From Chryseobacterium pennae (lineage in GTDB: Bacteria; Bacteroidota; Bacteroidia; Flavobacteriales; Weeksellaceae): a DNA stretch of 64,000 nucleotides. Of this stretch, positions 17,120-25,010 are shown in pieces. Where the stretch lies: NCBI RefSeq assembly GCF_003385515.1, contig NZ_QNVT01000034.1, forward strand, positions 1 through 64,000, read 5' to 3'. The position numbers and the translations under genes are program-made. Under the pieces are notes generated by a model that was not told the DNA's origin, did no database searches, and worked only from the letters and a program-made list of their open reading frames with translations. Within the stretch, counting starts at the first letter, position 1, and the number at the start of each line of letters is the position of its first letter.

Positions 17120-17497
17120 ATGGCGAGAATTGCAGGTATTGATTTACCAAAAAACAAAAGAGGAGTTATCGGTTTAACTTACATCTACGGAGTTGGAAGA
17201 AGTACTTCTTCTGAAATCCTTAAAGCTGCCGGTATTAGCGAAGACAAAAAAGTCAACGAATGGAATGACGATGAATTGGCTGCAATCAGAACTTATATCT
17301 TAGACAACGTAAAAGTTGAAGGAGAATTAAGATCTGAAGTGCAATTGAACATCAAGAGATTGATGGACATAGGATGCCAACGAGGAATACGTCACAGACT
17401 TGGATTACCTTTAAGAGGCCAGAGAACGAAAAACAACTCTAGAACCCGAAAAGGAAAGAGAAAAACTGTTGCTAACAAGAAAAAAGCTAGTAAATAA
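17120..17497 (+). CDS. rpsM: 30S ribosomal protein S13
   Basis: The 125-residue head protein contacts the P-site tRNA and forms bridges to L5. The start MARIAGIDLPKNKRGVIGLT and the block RGIRHRLGLPLRGQRTKNN are diagnostic. The basic C-terminal tail is complete. Confidence 0.98.
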   Translation: MARIAGIDLPKNKRGVIGLTYIYGVGRSTSSEILKAAGISEDKKVNEWNDDELAAIRTYILDNVKVEGELRSEVQLNIKRLMDIGCQRGIRHRLGLPLRGQRTKNNSRTRKGKRKTVANKKKASK

Positions 17498-17509
17498 TCG
17501 TTAGGAATT

Positions 17510-17899
17510 ATGGCAAAACAAACTAAAGTAGTTAAGAAAAGAAAAGTAAAAGTTGAAGCTATTGGTGAAGCACATATTCAAGCTTCTTTCAATAACATCA
17601 TCATTTCTTTAACAAATAAAAACGGAGAGGTTATCTCTTGGGCTTCTGCCGGTAAAATGGGATTCAGAGGTTCTAAAAAGAATACTCCATTTGCTGCTCA
17701 GATGGCAGCTGAAAATTGCTCTGCTGTAGCTCACGAAGCTGGTTTAAGAAGAGTGAAGGTGTTTGTGAAAGGTCCAGGTGCAGGTAGAGAATCTGCAATC
17801 AGATCTATTCACAATTCAGGAATTGAAGTTTCAGAAATCGTTGACGTGACTCCTATGCCACACAACGGATGTAGACCACCAAAAAGAAGAAGAGTTTAA
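17510..17899 (+). CDS. rpsK: 30S ribosomal protein S11
   Basis: The 129-residue platform protein shows the motifs HIQASFNNIIISLTNKNG and the C-terminal DVTPMPHNGCRPPKRRRV. It is in the standard alpha-operon order between S13 and S4. Confidence 0.98.
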   Translation: MAKQTKVVKKRKVKVEAIGEAHIQASFNNIIISLTNKNGEVISWASAGKMGFRGSKKNTPFAAQMAAENCSAVAHEAGLRRVKVFVKGPGAGRESAIRSIHNSGIEVSEIVDVTPMPHNGCRPPKRRRV

Positions 17900-17918
17900 T
17901 TTTTAGAATTTACCCATT

Positions 17919-18527
17919 ATGGCAAGATATATTGGACCTAAAACTAAGATTGCTAGAAAGTTTGGTGCTGCAATCTACGGAGATGATAAGAACTTCGAAA
18001 AAAGAAAAAACCAACCGCCAGGACAACACGGTCCTAACAAAAGAAGAGGTGCTAAGAAATCAGAATATGCAGTTCAGTTAGCTGAAAAACAAAAAGCTAA
18101 ATATACTTACGGTATCTTAGAAAGACAGTTTGCTAACTTATTTGAAAAAGCACACAGAAGCAAAGGAGTAACAGGTGAAGTTCTATTACAACTTTGTGAA
18201 TCAAGATTGGATAATGTAGTTTTCAGATTAGGTTTTGCTAAAACTAGATCTGGAGCAAGACAATTAGTTTCTCACAGACACATCACTGTGAACGGAGAGA
18301 TTCTTAATATCCCTTCTTACTTGGTAAAAGCTGGTGATGTAATCACTGTAAGAGAAAAGTCTAAGTCTCTTGATGTTGTTACCAATGCATTGGCTTCTAA
18401 GTCAAACTATGAGTGGTTACAATTCAACGATGAGAAGAAAGAAGGTACCTTCATTTCTGCTCCTGAAAGAATCCAAATTCCGGAAGACATCAAGGAGAAC
18501 CTTATCGTCGAACTTTACTCTAAATAA
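17919..18527 (+). CDS. rpsD: 30S ribosomal protein S4
   Basis: The 202-residue assembly initiator begins MARYIGPKTKIARKFG and has the S4 RNA-binding domain near residues 92-150 (CESRLDNVVFRLGFAKTR). The N-terminal cysteine cluster of zinc-binding S4 proteins is missing, so this is a zinc-free form like the S14 and L36 of this cluster. Confidence 0.97.
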   Translation: MARYIGPKTKIARKFGAAIYGDDKNFEKRKNQPPGQHGPNKRRGAKKSEYAVQLAEKQKAKYTYGILERQFANLFEKAHRSKGVTGEVLLQLCESRLDNVVFRLGFAKTRSGARQLVSHRHITVNGEILNIPSYLVKAGDVITVREKSKSLDVVTNALASKSNYEWLQFNDEKKEGTFISAPERIQIPEDIKENLIVELYSK

Positions 18528-18560
18528 TTTTTTAATCAAATTTTTGCTCAACCCAATAAT

Positions 18561-19556
18561 ATGGCAATTTTACAATTCATAAAACCCGATAAAGTAATTT
18601 TACTTAACTCTGATGAATTTAAAGGTCAATTTGAATTCAGACCTTTAGAACCAGGTTTCGGGCTTACAATCGGTAATGCTTTGAGAAGAGTGTTGCTTTC
18701 TTCTCTGGAAGGATATGCTATTTCATCTATCAAAATAGAAGGTGTAGAGCACGAATTTTCAACTATTCCAGGAGTAATCGAAGACGTTACCGAAATCATT
18801 CTTAACCTTAAGCAGGTTAGATTAAAAGCTTTAGCAGAAGGCCAGGCTAACGAGCAGGTTGTTGCTAAAGTTTCAGGTCAAACGATTATTACTGCTGGTG
18901 ATTTAGGAAAATCGATCAACGGATTCGAGGTTTTAAACCCGGATTTAGTGATTTGTAACCTAAATACTGATGTAACTTTCGAAATTACTTTCAATATTGA
19001 AAAAGGTAGAGGATATGTTCCTTCAGAACAAAATAAGTCAAACAATGCACCTGTAGGTACTATTGCCATTGACTCTATTTTCACGCCGATCAAGAAAGTA
19101 CAGTATAGCATTGAAAATTATCGTGTAGAGCAAAAAACAGACTACGAAAAACTTGTATTAGATATAGAAACTGACGGGTCTATCAGCCCTCAGAATGCTT
19201 TAACAGAAGCTTCTAAGATATTAATTTATCATTTCATGCTATTCTCTGATGAGAGAATCACGCTTGAAACTGAAGCTGTAAAAGCATCTATCCAATATGA
19301 CGAAGAGACCCTTCACACAAGACAACTTCTTAAGTCTAAATTAGCAGATATGGATCTTTCTGTAAGAGCCCTTAACTGTCTGAAAGCAGCTGAAGTAGAA
19401 ACTCTTGGAGAATTGGTTTCTTACAGTAAGTCTGATTTGATGAAATTCAGAAATTTTGGTAAAAAATCTTTGACAGAACTAGAAGAATTAGTGCATTCAA
19501 AAGGTCTTAACTTCGGTTTCGACGTTGCAAAATATAAGTTAGACGCTGATAAATAA
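18561..19556 (+). CDS. rpoA: RNA polymerase subunit alpha
   Basis: The 331-residue subunit has the dimerisation domain (FRPLEPGFGLTIGNALRRVL near residues 28-47) and the C-terminal domain from about residue 255 (LSVRALNCLKAAEVETLGEL), in which the DNA-binding arginine corresponding to E. coli R265 is kept. Its location with S11, S4 and L17 is the conserved alpha operon. Confidence 0.98.
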   Translation: MAILQFIKPDKVILLNSDEFKGQFEFRPLEPGFGLTIGNALRRVLLSSLEGYAISSIKIEGVEHEFSTIPGVIEDVTEIILNLKQVRLKALAEGQANEQVVAKVSGQTIITAGDLGKSINGFEVLNPDLVICNLNTDVTFEITFNIEKGRGYVPSEQNKSNNAPVGTIAIDSIFTPIKKVQYSIENYRVEQKTDYEKLVLDIETDGSISPQNALTEASKILIYHFMLFSDERITLETEAVKASIQYDEETLHTRQLLKSKLADMDLSVRALNCLKAAEVETLGELVSYSKSDLMKFRNFGKKSLTELEELVHSKGLNFGFDVAKYKLDADK

Positions 19557-19562
19557 TTAATA

Positions 19563-20075
19563 ATGAGACACGGTAAAAAATTCAATCACTTAGGAAGAAC
19601 TTCATCTCACAGAAGTGCGATGCTTTCTAATATGGCTTGTTCTCTAATTGAGCATAAAAGAATCAACACTACTGTAGCTAAAGCTAAAGCTTTAAGAGTA
19701 TATGTTGAGCCTCTATTAACAAAAGCAAAAGAAGATACTACACATAACAGAAGAGTAGTATTCTCTTACCTTCAAAATAAATTTGCGGTTGCTGAATTAT
19801 TCAGAACTGTAGCTCCTAAAATCGCTGAAAGAAACGGTGGTTATACAAGAATCATTAAGACAGGTTTCAGACCAGGTGATGCTGCTGATATGGCTCTTAT
19901 CGAATTGGTAGATTTCAACGAGCTTTACAACCCGAATGCTGAGGAGAAAAAAGCTACAAGAAGAAGCAGAAGATCTACACCAGCTAAAGCAACAGTGGTT
20001 GCTGATGCTCCAGTTGTAGAAGAAAAAGTAGAAGAAGCTAAAGCTGACACTACTGAAGAAAAAACTGAAGAATAA
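19563..20075 (+). CDS. rplQ: 50S ribosomal protein L17 with C-terminal extension
   Basis: The first 125 residues or so are standard L17 (MRHGKKFNHLGRTSSHRSAM, then RNGGYTRIIKTGFRPGDAAD). A tail of about 45 residues follows, first basic (KKATRRSRRSTPAKA), then acidic and rich in E, A and V. Such tails are common in Bacteroidota. It is the last gene of the cluster. Confidence 0.97.
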   Translation: MRHGKKFNHLGRTSSHRSAMLSNMACSLIEHKRINTTVAKAKALRVYVEPLLTKAKEDTTHNRRVVFSYLQNKFAVAELFRTVAPKIAERNGGYTRIIKTGFRPGDAADMALIELVDFNELYNPNAEEKKATRRSRRSTPAKATVVADAPVVEEKVEEAKADTTEEKTEE

Positions 20076-20095
20076 TATTCATTCAGATATAAATG

Positions 20096-20125
20096 AAAGC
20101 CATCCGGATACGGGTGGCTTTTTTT
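20096..20125 (+). terminator. Terminator of the ribosomal cluster
   Basis: A 10-bp stem (20096-20105 with 20112-20121, one G-U pair) and 6-nt loop run into an uninterrupted T tract, 20 nt after the rplQ stop. Confidence 0.9.
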
Positions 20126-20142
20126 ATTACCCAAAAGTGGTA

Positions 20143-20173
20143 TTGAATACATTGTATAGGTCTTGTAATTTTG
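20143..20173 (+). promoter_or_regulatory. Promoter of the DUF2272 gene
   Basis: TTG (20143-20145), 20-nt spacer and TAATTTTG (20166-20173) match the flavobacterial consensus, 28 nt before the start codon. Confidence 0.7.
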
Positions 20174-20201
20174 TTTAGACATAACAACAAAATCTAATAT
20201 C

Positions 20202-20780
20202 ATGGCAACAAGTATTTTTACCAAAAAATTAATTGATACAGCGTATCAGCAGTATCAGCTCTACAAAAGCATGGACGAAGCAGATGACAAGCTCTTTAGA
20301 CAGATCAGGAAATATTATGAAGATCTTGACTTTAACTTTACAAGTTCGGTCACTGAACCCTGGTCTGCAGTTTTTATATCCTGGTGCGTCCTTAAAGCTG
20401 GGGCAAATGCCACTGAGTTTAAATTCTCTCTTGCCCATTCTAAATTCGTTCATAAGGCAATCCAGAATACAATCCAGAATACAGGGGTCTTCAAGGGGCG
20501 ACGACTGGATGAATATCATCCTAAAATTGGAGACATTATTCAGAACAACAGAGGAAACTCAGAATTTGATTATAATTATGCAAGAGATCATTCCGGCTAC
20601 CAGTCTCATTCTGCTATTGTGATTGAAGTAGGAGAAGATCATAAAGGAAAATACCTGCTTACTATCGGAGGAAATGAATCTGATTCAGTTCGAATGAAAG
20701 AAATCAGGTTGGATAGAAACGGCTTTATTAAGCAGAGGGATATAAATCCTTATATTTCAATTATCGAAAATCTTAAGTAA
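20202..20780 (+). CDS. DUF2272 domain-containing protein
   Basis: The 192-residue protein matches the DUF2272 pattern as I know it: PWSAVFISWCVLKAG (residues 48-62), AHSKFVHKAI, HPKIGDIIQ, HSAIVIEVG and LLTIGGNESDSV. This arrangement of cysteine, histidine and acidic blocks recalls papain-like NlpC/CHAP folds, so a hydrolase role on the cell wall is possible but unproven. No signal peptide is visible. It is a single-gene unit between its own promoter and a bidirectional terminator. Confidence 0.75.
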   Translation: MATSIFTKKLIDTAYQQYQLYKSMDEADDKLFRQIRKYYEDLDFNFTSSVTEPWSAVFISWCVLKAGANATEFKFSLAHSKFVHKAIQNTIQNTGVFKGRRLDEYHPKIGDIIQNNRGNSEFDYNYARDHSGYQSHSAIVIEVGEDHKGKYLLTIGGNESDSVRMKEIRLDRNGFIKQRDINPYISIIENLK

Positions 20781-20805
20781 GCTTTCCTGGCAAATTCAGG
20801 AAAAG

Positions 20806-20834
20806 AAAAGCCCTCATTGAATATGAGGGCTTTT
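20806..20834. terminator. Bidirectional terminator
   Basis: A perfect 12-bp stem (20806-20817 with 20823-20834) with A runs on one side and T runs on the other separates the convergent DUF2272 and lipoprotein genes. Confidence 0.9.
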
Positions 20835-20842
20835 ATGTATTC

Positions 20843-21277
20843 TTAAATCTTCGTTCTTTTCAATGGAATGATATTGTTTCCCTGTTCAAGGTGAAGACTG
20901 TCACCTTTTACTCTCACAGTCATATCATCTTTTTTATAGATGGTTTCATCCCCTTTGGTTTCAGTTTTAGTAAGCGTAAATGTTTTTTTGTTGCTGGTAA
21001 TAGCTACCGTACTTTCTTTTGGATCGTTTTTGAATACTACTTTTACCAATGTTCCATCTGTCGCTTTATAGACAAAATCTGTTTTTTCCGTTTTCTTTCC
21101 GTTGACGTCTACAGTGGATGAACTTTGAGCAACAGAATCAACCTTTCCGTTATTATCTGTAACTACTGTCTCAGTACTGTCTGTTTTAATGATACTCTTA
21201 TTTCCACCTTCACTTTTTTTGCAGCTTACTACAGCTAATGTAAGTATGGCACCAAGTGCTAAAAGACTTTTTTTCAT
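20843..21277 (-). CDS. Small lipoprotein of unknown function
   Basis: The 144-residue product has a lipoprotein signal ending in VVSC (Cys19), then a polar Ser/Thr/Asp-rich linker to about residue 60. A compact C-terminal domain follows (FVYKATDGTLVKVVFKND onwards) made of predicted beta strands. That domain is loosely like MliC-type lysozyme-inhibitor folds (YxxxDGxxxxVxF), but I would not assign it. Anchoring in the outer membrane facing the periplasm is likely. Confidence 0.75.
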   Translation of the reverse strand: MKKSLLALGAILTLAVVSCKKSEGGNKSIIKTDSTETVVTDNNGKVDSVAQSSSTVDVNGKKTEKTDFVYKATDGTLVKVVFKNDPKESTVAITSNKKTFTLTKTETKGDETIYKKDDMTVRVKGDSLHLEQGNNIIPLKRTKI

Positions 21278-21546
21278 GATTATATTATTTGATATTCAAT
21301 ATGATTTTTATTCTTTAATTTTACAAAAATCATGCCTTGCAATATGGTGAATTTTTACAATTTTTATCTATAATTTTCCTTTTATAACCTGAATGAAATG
21401 ACGGATGGTAACTAATGAAATCATTACCAATATAGTGGCAGTCCGGATTTGTTAATTTTTATTAAAAAAATAAGGTTTTGAAATGAAAAAATAATTAAAT
21501 TTAATAAGATTAAAAACAAACCATAACCCTAAACTCAAACCTTAAG
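21278..21546. other. AT-rich intergenic region
   Basis: No gene is supported here. It holds the upstream region of the lipoprotein gene, for which no consensus promoter was clear, and the sequences leading to the regulated promoter at 21547-21594. Confidence 0.5.
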
Positions 21547-21594
21547 ATTACACAAATGTGTAATTGATTCCGATCTGTTTTCTGTTGATATTTG
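21547..21594 (+). promoter_or_regulatory. Promoter with palindrome for the signalling operon
   Basis: An inverted repeat ATTACACA-AA-TGTGTAAT (21547-21564) overlaps the TTG (21564-21566) of a promoter with a 20-nt spacer and a variant -7 box GATATTTG (21587-21594). The 11-mer TGTGTAATTGA, the spacer length and the G in the -7 box recur at 24572-24609. The palindrome at about -35 to -50 is a good site for a dimeric activator such as the response regulator that follows. Confidence 0.55.
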
Positions 21595-21611
21595 CTTCAA
21601 ATAAAAAAGAC

Positions 21612-22244
21612 ATGAGCATTTCCATTGCCATAGTAGAAGACGAAAAGAACTACAACAACGCGTTGAAGAAGGTAATCAATTATCAACAGGATATGAAGGT
21701 TGTTGCCCAGTTCTTTGATGGGAATGATGCTCTTAAAAACCTTCTCGATATTTCTCCCGATGTTGTCATGATGGATATCCAGCTTCAGGATATGCTGGGG
21801 ATTGAAATTATTGAAAAGCTCAAAAAAGAAATGCCGGACACCCACTTCATCATGTGTACAAGTTTTGATGATGATGAGAAAATCTTTAATTCTTTAAAAG
21901 CCGGTGCGATGGGATACCTTGTGAAAGGAGAGAGTATGGACAAGATACTTTCTTCCATCAGGGATGTTTATAATGGTGGTGCTCCTATGAGTTTTTCTAT
22001 TGCCCGAAGAGTATTGCAGCATTTTGAGAAAAAGTTTCCGGAGATTAAAGGTTTCGATGAACTTACAGAAAGGGAAAAAGAAATTCTTGAACTTCTTTCG
22101 CAAGGATTGCTCTACAAAGAAATTGCTGATCAAAAGTGTATCAGTATGGATACCGTGAAAAAGCATGTCGGAAATATCTATAGAAAGCTGCATGTCAACA
22201 ATAAAGTTGAAGCAGTCAATAAACTAAACCAATCTAAAAACTAA
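21612..22244 (+). CDS. NarL/LuxR-type response regulator
   Basis: The 210-residue protein has an N-terminal receiver domain with acidic pocket VEDE (8-11), phospho-acceptor Asp55 (VVMMDIQ) and the lysine in GYLVKGES, then a LuxR-type helix-turn-helix near residues 145-205 (LTEREKEILELLSQG, MDTVKKHVGNIYRKLHV). The start MSISIAIVEDE at 21612 was chosen because the longer frame upstream lacks a proper start. It leads an operon with a secreted protein, a membrane protein and a HisKA_3 kinase, its likely partner. Confidence 0.93.
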   Translation: MSISIAIVEDEKNYNNALKKVINYQQDMKVVAQFFDGNDALKNLLDISPDVVMMDIQLQDMLGIEIIEKLKKEMPDTHFIMCTSFDDDEKIFNSLKAGAMGYLVKGESMDKILSSIRDVYNGGAPMSFSIARRVLQHFEKKFPEIKGFDELTEREKEILELLSQGLLYKEIADQKCISMDTVKKHVGNIYRKLHVNNKVEAVNKLNQSKN

Positions 22245-22250
22245 GAAATC

Positions 22251-23120
22251 ATGAGAACCATTAAAACATTCATTGTGATACTGCTGTTATGGGGTATCCA
22301 AATTCCAGCCCAAATCGAGAAAGGCATGAAGGAAAAGCTAGCCAAATTTGAAAAGGAGAAAAAGTCTATATTGGCAAAAGAAATGAAATCTATGGAAGGG
22401 AAAAGTCCTGTATATATTCCTTTAGCAGGAGCTTTTGCAAAAGATATGCGTCAGGCATTTATAGATAATACCTATCCTGTCCTTAATAATGAAGGCTTGT
22501 TGAAAACTGATGTATTCATCCTGGAAAACCAGCAATGGCTAGAGTTCTGTGATTTTCTACAGAATAACCCAAAGGTTACTACGATAAGACTATATTTTCT
22601 CCAATTTATCCAAAATGATTTTGAATCAAAATACACAGAACTGGCACCGTTTGATGGTAAACTTTATATTGGAATAGGCTTTTTTGATCAATCTCAGAAT
22701 TTAGTGGGTGGTAAATATTATGGAATGTTATCTGTTAAGAAAACAGTAGAAATAGAGCCCCAGGACTTTATTAAAATGCATAAAAGCTATTTAAATAACA
22801 TCCAAAACAAAATAAATAAGTTCAGTACTTCTGGTCAAAATACGAATTATTTAAAAATAGATGCCGGAGATTTTAAAGTACAGCGAAAGATTATAGAAGT
22901 CTATAATAGCAGTATGAGCCCTCAATATGTTCAGTCATTAACATTCACATTAGCACAAGCTATAGATCCTAAATCGCCAACATCTTTTTATAGTAGTAAA
23001 TACCTTAAAAGTCAGGGACAGCTTACTTCTCTTACAGATGCCATAGATACTAATGGTAATACTATAGAACATTTGAGAAATTATGATATGAACTCTCTTT
23101 GCCCTCAGCAATGTCCTTAA
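22251..23120 (+). CDS. Secreted protein of unknown function in the signalling operon
   Basis: The 289-residue product has a signal peptide (hydrophobic stretch FIVILLLWGIQIPAQ, cleaved near residue 21) and then a charged helical segment (KLAKFEKEKKSILAKEMK). The remaining 230 residues are mixed and match no family I recognise. The end NSLCPQQCP has two cysteines. It lies 6 nt after the response regulator and overlaps the next gene by 10 nt, so it is made with the kinase system and may be its periplasmic sensor or ligand-binding part. That role is an inference. Confidence 0.7.
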   Translation: MRTIKTFIVILLLWGIQIPAQIEKGMKEKLAKFEKEKKSILAKEMKSMEGKSPVYIPLAGAFAKDMRQAFIDNTYPVLNNEGLLKTDVFILENQQWLEFCDFLQNNPKVTTIRLYFLQFIQNDFESKYTELAPFDGKLYIGIGFFDQSQNLVGGKYYGMLSVKKTVEIEPQDFIKMHKSYLNNIQNKINKFSTSGQNTNYLKIDAGDFKVQRKIIEVYNSSMSPQYVQSLTFTLAQAIDPKSPTSFYSSKYLKSQGQLTSLTDAIDTNGNTIEHLRNYDMNSLCPQQCP

Positions 23121-23761
23121 ACAGAATTTATGAAATTGTTGTTTTGATCTGCTTTCTGTACTCTGTCTATTTATGGATATATAAGCGCAAGTCAAAACAA
23201 CAGTTTTACTTTTTTGTATATCTGCTTCTTATTATAGGAGTGGATATTATTCCTGTAAATCTATCATCATGGATAGAGTTTGACAGGAATAATTTATTTT
23301 TCGGATATATTATTCTTTCTCTAATTTATTTTAGTACAATCTATTTTAAAAGTATTCATGATCGTGTTTTCAGAATCTCAATAATTTGCTTTAGCTGTTT
23401 ACTGATTATTTTTAATCTCATGGAATTTCAGACGGATATAAAACAATTAAGTTTTACATCAATCATAAGCCTCCCTCTTCTTTTTATATTCCTTTCTATG
23501 ACCTGGTTCATATATAAACTTAAAAATGTAGATGATAAAAGCATTATTGAAAACTTTTTGTTTTGGATCAGCTCAGGTATTTTGATCTGGTCTGTATTTT
23601 TTATTTTCCGGGCTATCCCGATGTATTTTTTACAAAAAAATGATTCCCAGCTTTTAAGCTTTCTGACAATGACATTTTCAATTGTGAATGTCATGATCTA
23701 TCTTTTATTTTTAATAGGATTAATATTCACACAGAATGAAAGAACTTCCCGAAGAAATTAA
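23111..23761 (+). CDS. Seven-helix membrane protein of the signalling operon
   Basis: The 216-residue protein consists almost only of about seven hydrophobic segments separated by short loops, beginning with IVVLICFLYSVYLWI. I chose the ATG at 23111 over an in-frame TTG at 23099. It overlaps the upstream gene by 10 nt and the kinase gene by 26 nt. The topology resembles the 7TM part of 7TMR-DISM kinases, here as a separate protein, but no sequence family was recognised. Confidence 0.72.
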   Translation: MSLNRIYEIVVLICFLYSVYLWIYKRKSKQQFYFFVYLLLIIGVDIIPVNLSSWIEFDRNNLFFGYIILSLIYFSTIYFKSIHDRVFRISIICFSCLLIIFNLMEFQTDIKQLSFTSIISLPLLFIFLSMTWFIYKLKNVDDKSIIENFLFWISSGILIWSVFFIFRAIPMYFLQKNDSQLLSFLTMTFSIVNVMIYLLFLIGLIFTQNERTSRRN

Positions 23762-24524
23762 AGCAACCTATATCCTGGCTGTTGTTATCATGATGCTATT
23801 CGTAGGATTCATCATTTTCGTGGTTTTAATGTATAACAGAAAACAGCTTCTTTACTTCAAAGAAAAGCAGTTAAAAGAAGCCGAATACCAAAACCAGCTT
23901 CTTCAGAAAGAACTGGAGAAACAAAAGTTAATAGAAAAGGAACGGGAACGTATTTCTCACGATATGCATGATGATCTCGGTGCAGGGATTTCTGCGCTTA
24001 AGCTTCATTCAGAATTTCTAAAACAAAAAGTAAACGATGATGATCTCCAGAATGATATTGATGAATTGCTGAAAACATCAGAAGAGATGAATATTTCCAT
24101 GCGGGAAATGCTCTGGAGTCTGAACTCAGGTAATGATACGCTGGAACGTTTCATAGATTATGCAATTATTTATTCCGGAAATTTTCTAAAAAAAACTAAA
24201 ATCGTATTAAAGTCAGAATGTATAGATATCATAAGTGATACTCCCATTTCTACAGAATTAAGGCGTAATCTTTTCTTATGCCTGAAAGAAGCCGTTAATA
24301 ACATCTACAAACATAGCCGGGCAGATACGCTTAAACTCTCATTTTATCAGGATAGAAATATCTTCATTATGAAGATTTCAGATAACGGAACAGGAATTCC
24401 GGAAGAATGCCATAAAGGAAATGGTCTCCGGAATATGAAAAGAAGGATGAGCGATATAGAAGGAAAATGTGAGATTACACCTGAAGATCCTGGAACTTCT
24501 TTAACCTTTGAAGTAGTATTATAA
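23736..24524 (+). CDS. Sensor histidine kinase, HisKA_3 type
   Basis: The 262-residue kinase has one N-terminal membrane segment (residues 12-33), a coiled-coil stretch (34-70), a HisKA_3 dimerisation domain with the likely phospho-acceptor His78 (SHDMHDDLGAGISAL), and a HATPase domain with N box (LKEAVNNIYKHS), G1 box (DNGTGI) and G2 box (GNGLRNMKRRM). It has almost no sensor domain of its own; sensing probably needs the two preceding proteins. Its partner is the NarL-type regulator at the head of the operon. Confidence 0.92.
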   Translation: MKELPEEIKATYILAVVIMMLFVGFIIFVVLMYNRKQLLYFKEKQLKEAEYQNQLLQKELEKQKLIEKERERISHDMHDDLGAGISALKLHSEFLKQKVNDDDLQNDIDELLKTSEEMNISMREMLWSLNSGNDTLERFIDYAIIYSGNFLKKTKIVLKSECIDIISDTPISTELRRNLFLCLKEAVNNIYKHSRADTLKLSFYQDRNIFIMKISDNGTGIPEECHKGNGLRNMKRRMSDIEGKCEITPEDPGTSLTFEVVL

Positions 24525-24571
24525 TGGTTGGCATATGCAATCTTACTTTTTAATTTGTATAATCACCCTTT

Positions 24572-24609
24572 TGTGTAATTGACAAATATGTTTTTTAGGC
24601 CGAACTTTG
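24572..24609 (+). promoter_or_regulatory. Second copy of the signalling-type promoter
   Basis: TGTGTAATTGA (24572-24582) contains the TTG (24579-24581), followed by a 20-nt spacer and GAACTTTG (24602-24609). Word, spacing and the G at the start of the -7 box are the same as in the promoter at 21557-21594. The downstream two-gene unit is thus a candidate target of the response regulator. Confidence 0.55.
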
Positions 24610-24629
24610 ATATATAAAACTTGATAGCC

Positions 24630-25010
24630 ATGAAAACTCTAATTAAAAAATCAGTTAAAACTTTTAAATTAACGGGAGATGATAACGATTATGTTTTAAC
24701 AATTACGATTTCTACGGATGCCCAGGTAAATACCAACGTAAGGTATCTGGCCACAATTAATGACTTGTATGACGGCTCTGATGATGTAATTACGGTAGAC
24801 ATCATACAGGGTAAAAGATTACGTATTCGCCACATTTTTGATTTTAGTGGTATTAATGATAGTCTTTTAGATCCAGCAATGCAGCACACTAGCATTATGT
24901 ATACTTTACGAGGTCAAGATAATATGGTACTTCCTTTTGAGAAGAATACAAAGGCTGACCTTTCTCCAATGAAAAGAATTATTAGCGTAAAAGTGATAAA
25001 TATAAAATGA
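24630..25010 (+). CDS. Small protein of unknown function
   Basis: The 126-residue product starts MKTLIKKSVKTFKLTGDD and is made mostly of predicted beta strands; no signal peptide, membrane segment or cysteine is visible. I recognise no family. I chose ATG 24630 over an in-frame TTG at 24621. Its stop overlaps the start of the next gene (ATGA), so the two are translated together. Its promoter suggests control by the neighbouring two-component system. Confidence 0.65.
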   Translation: MKTLIKKSVKTFKLTGDDNDYVLTITISTDAQVNTNVRYLATINDLYDGSDDVITVDIIQGKRLRIRHIFDFSGINDSLLDPAMQHTSIMYTLRGQDNMVLPFEKNTKADLSPMKRIISVKVINIK

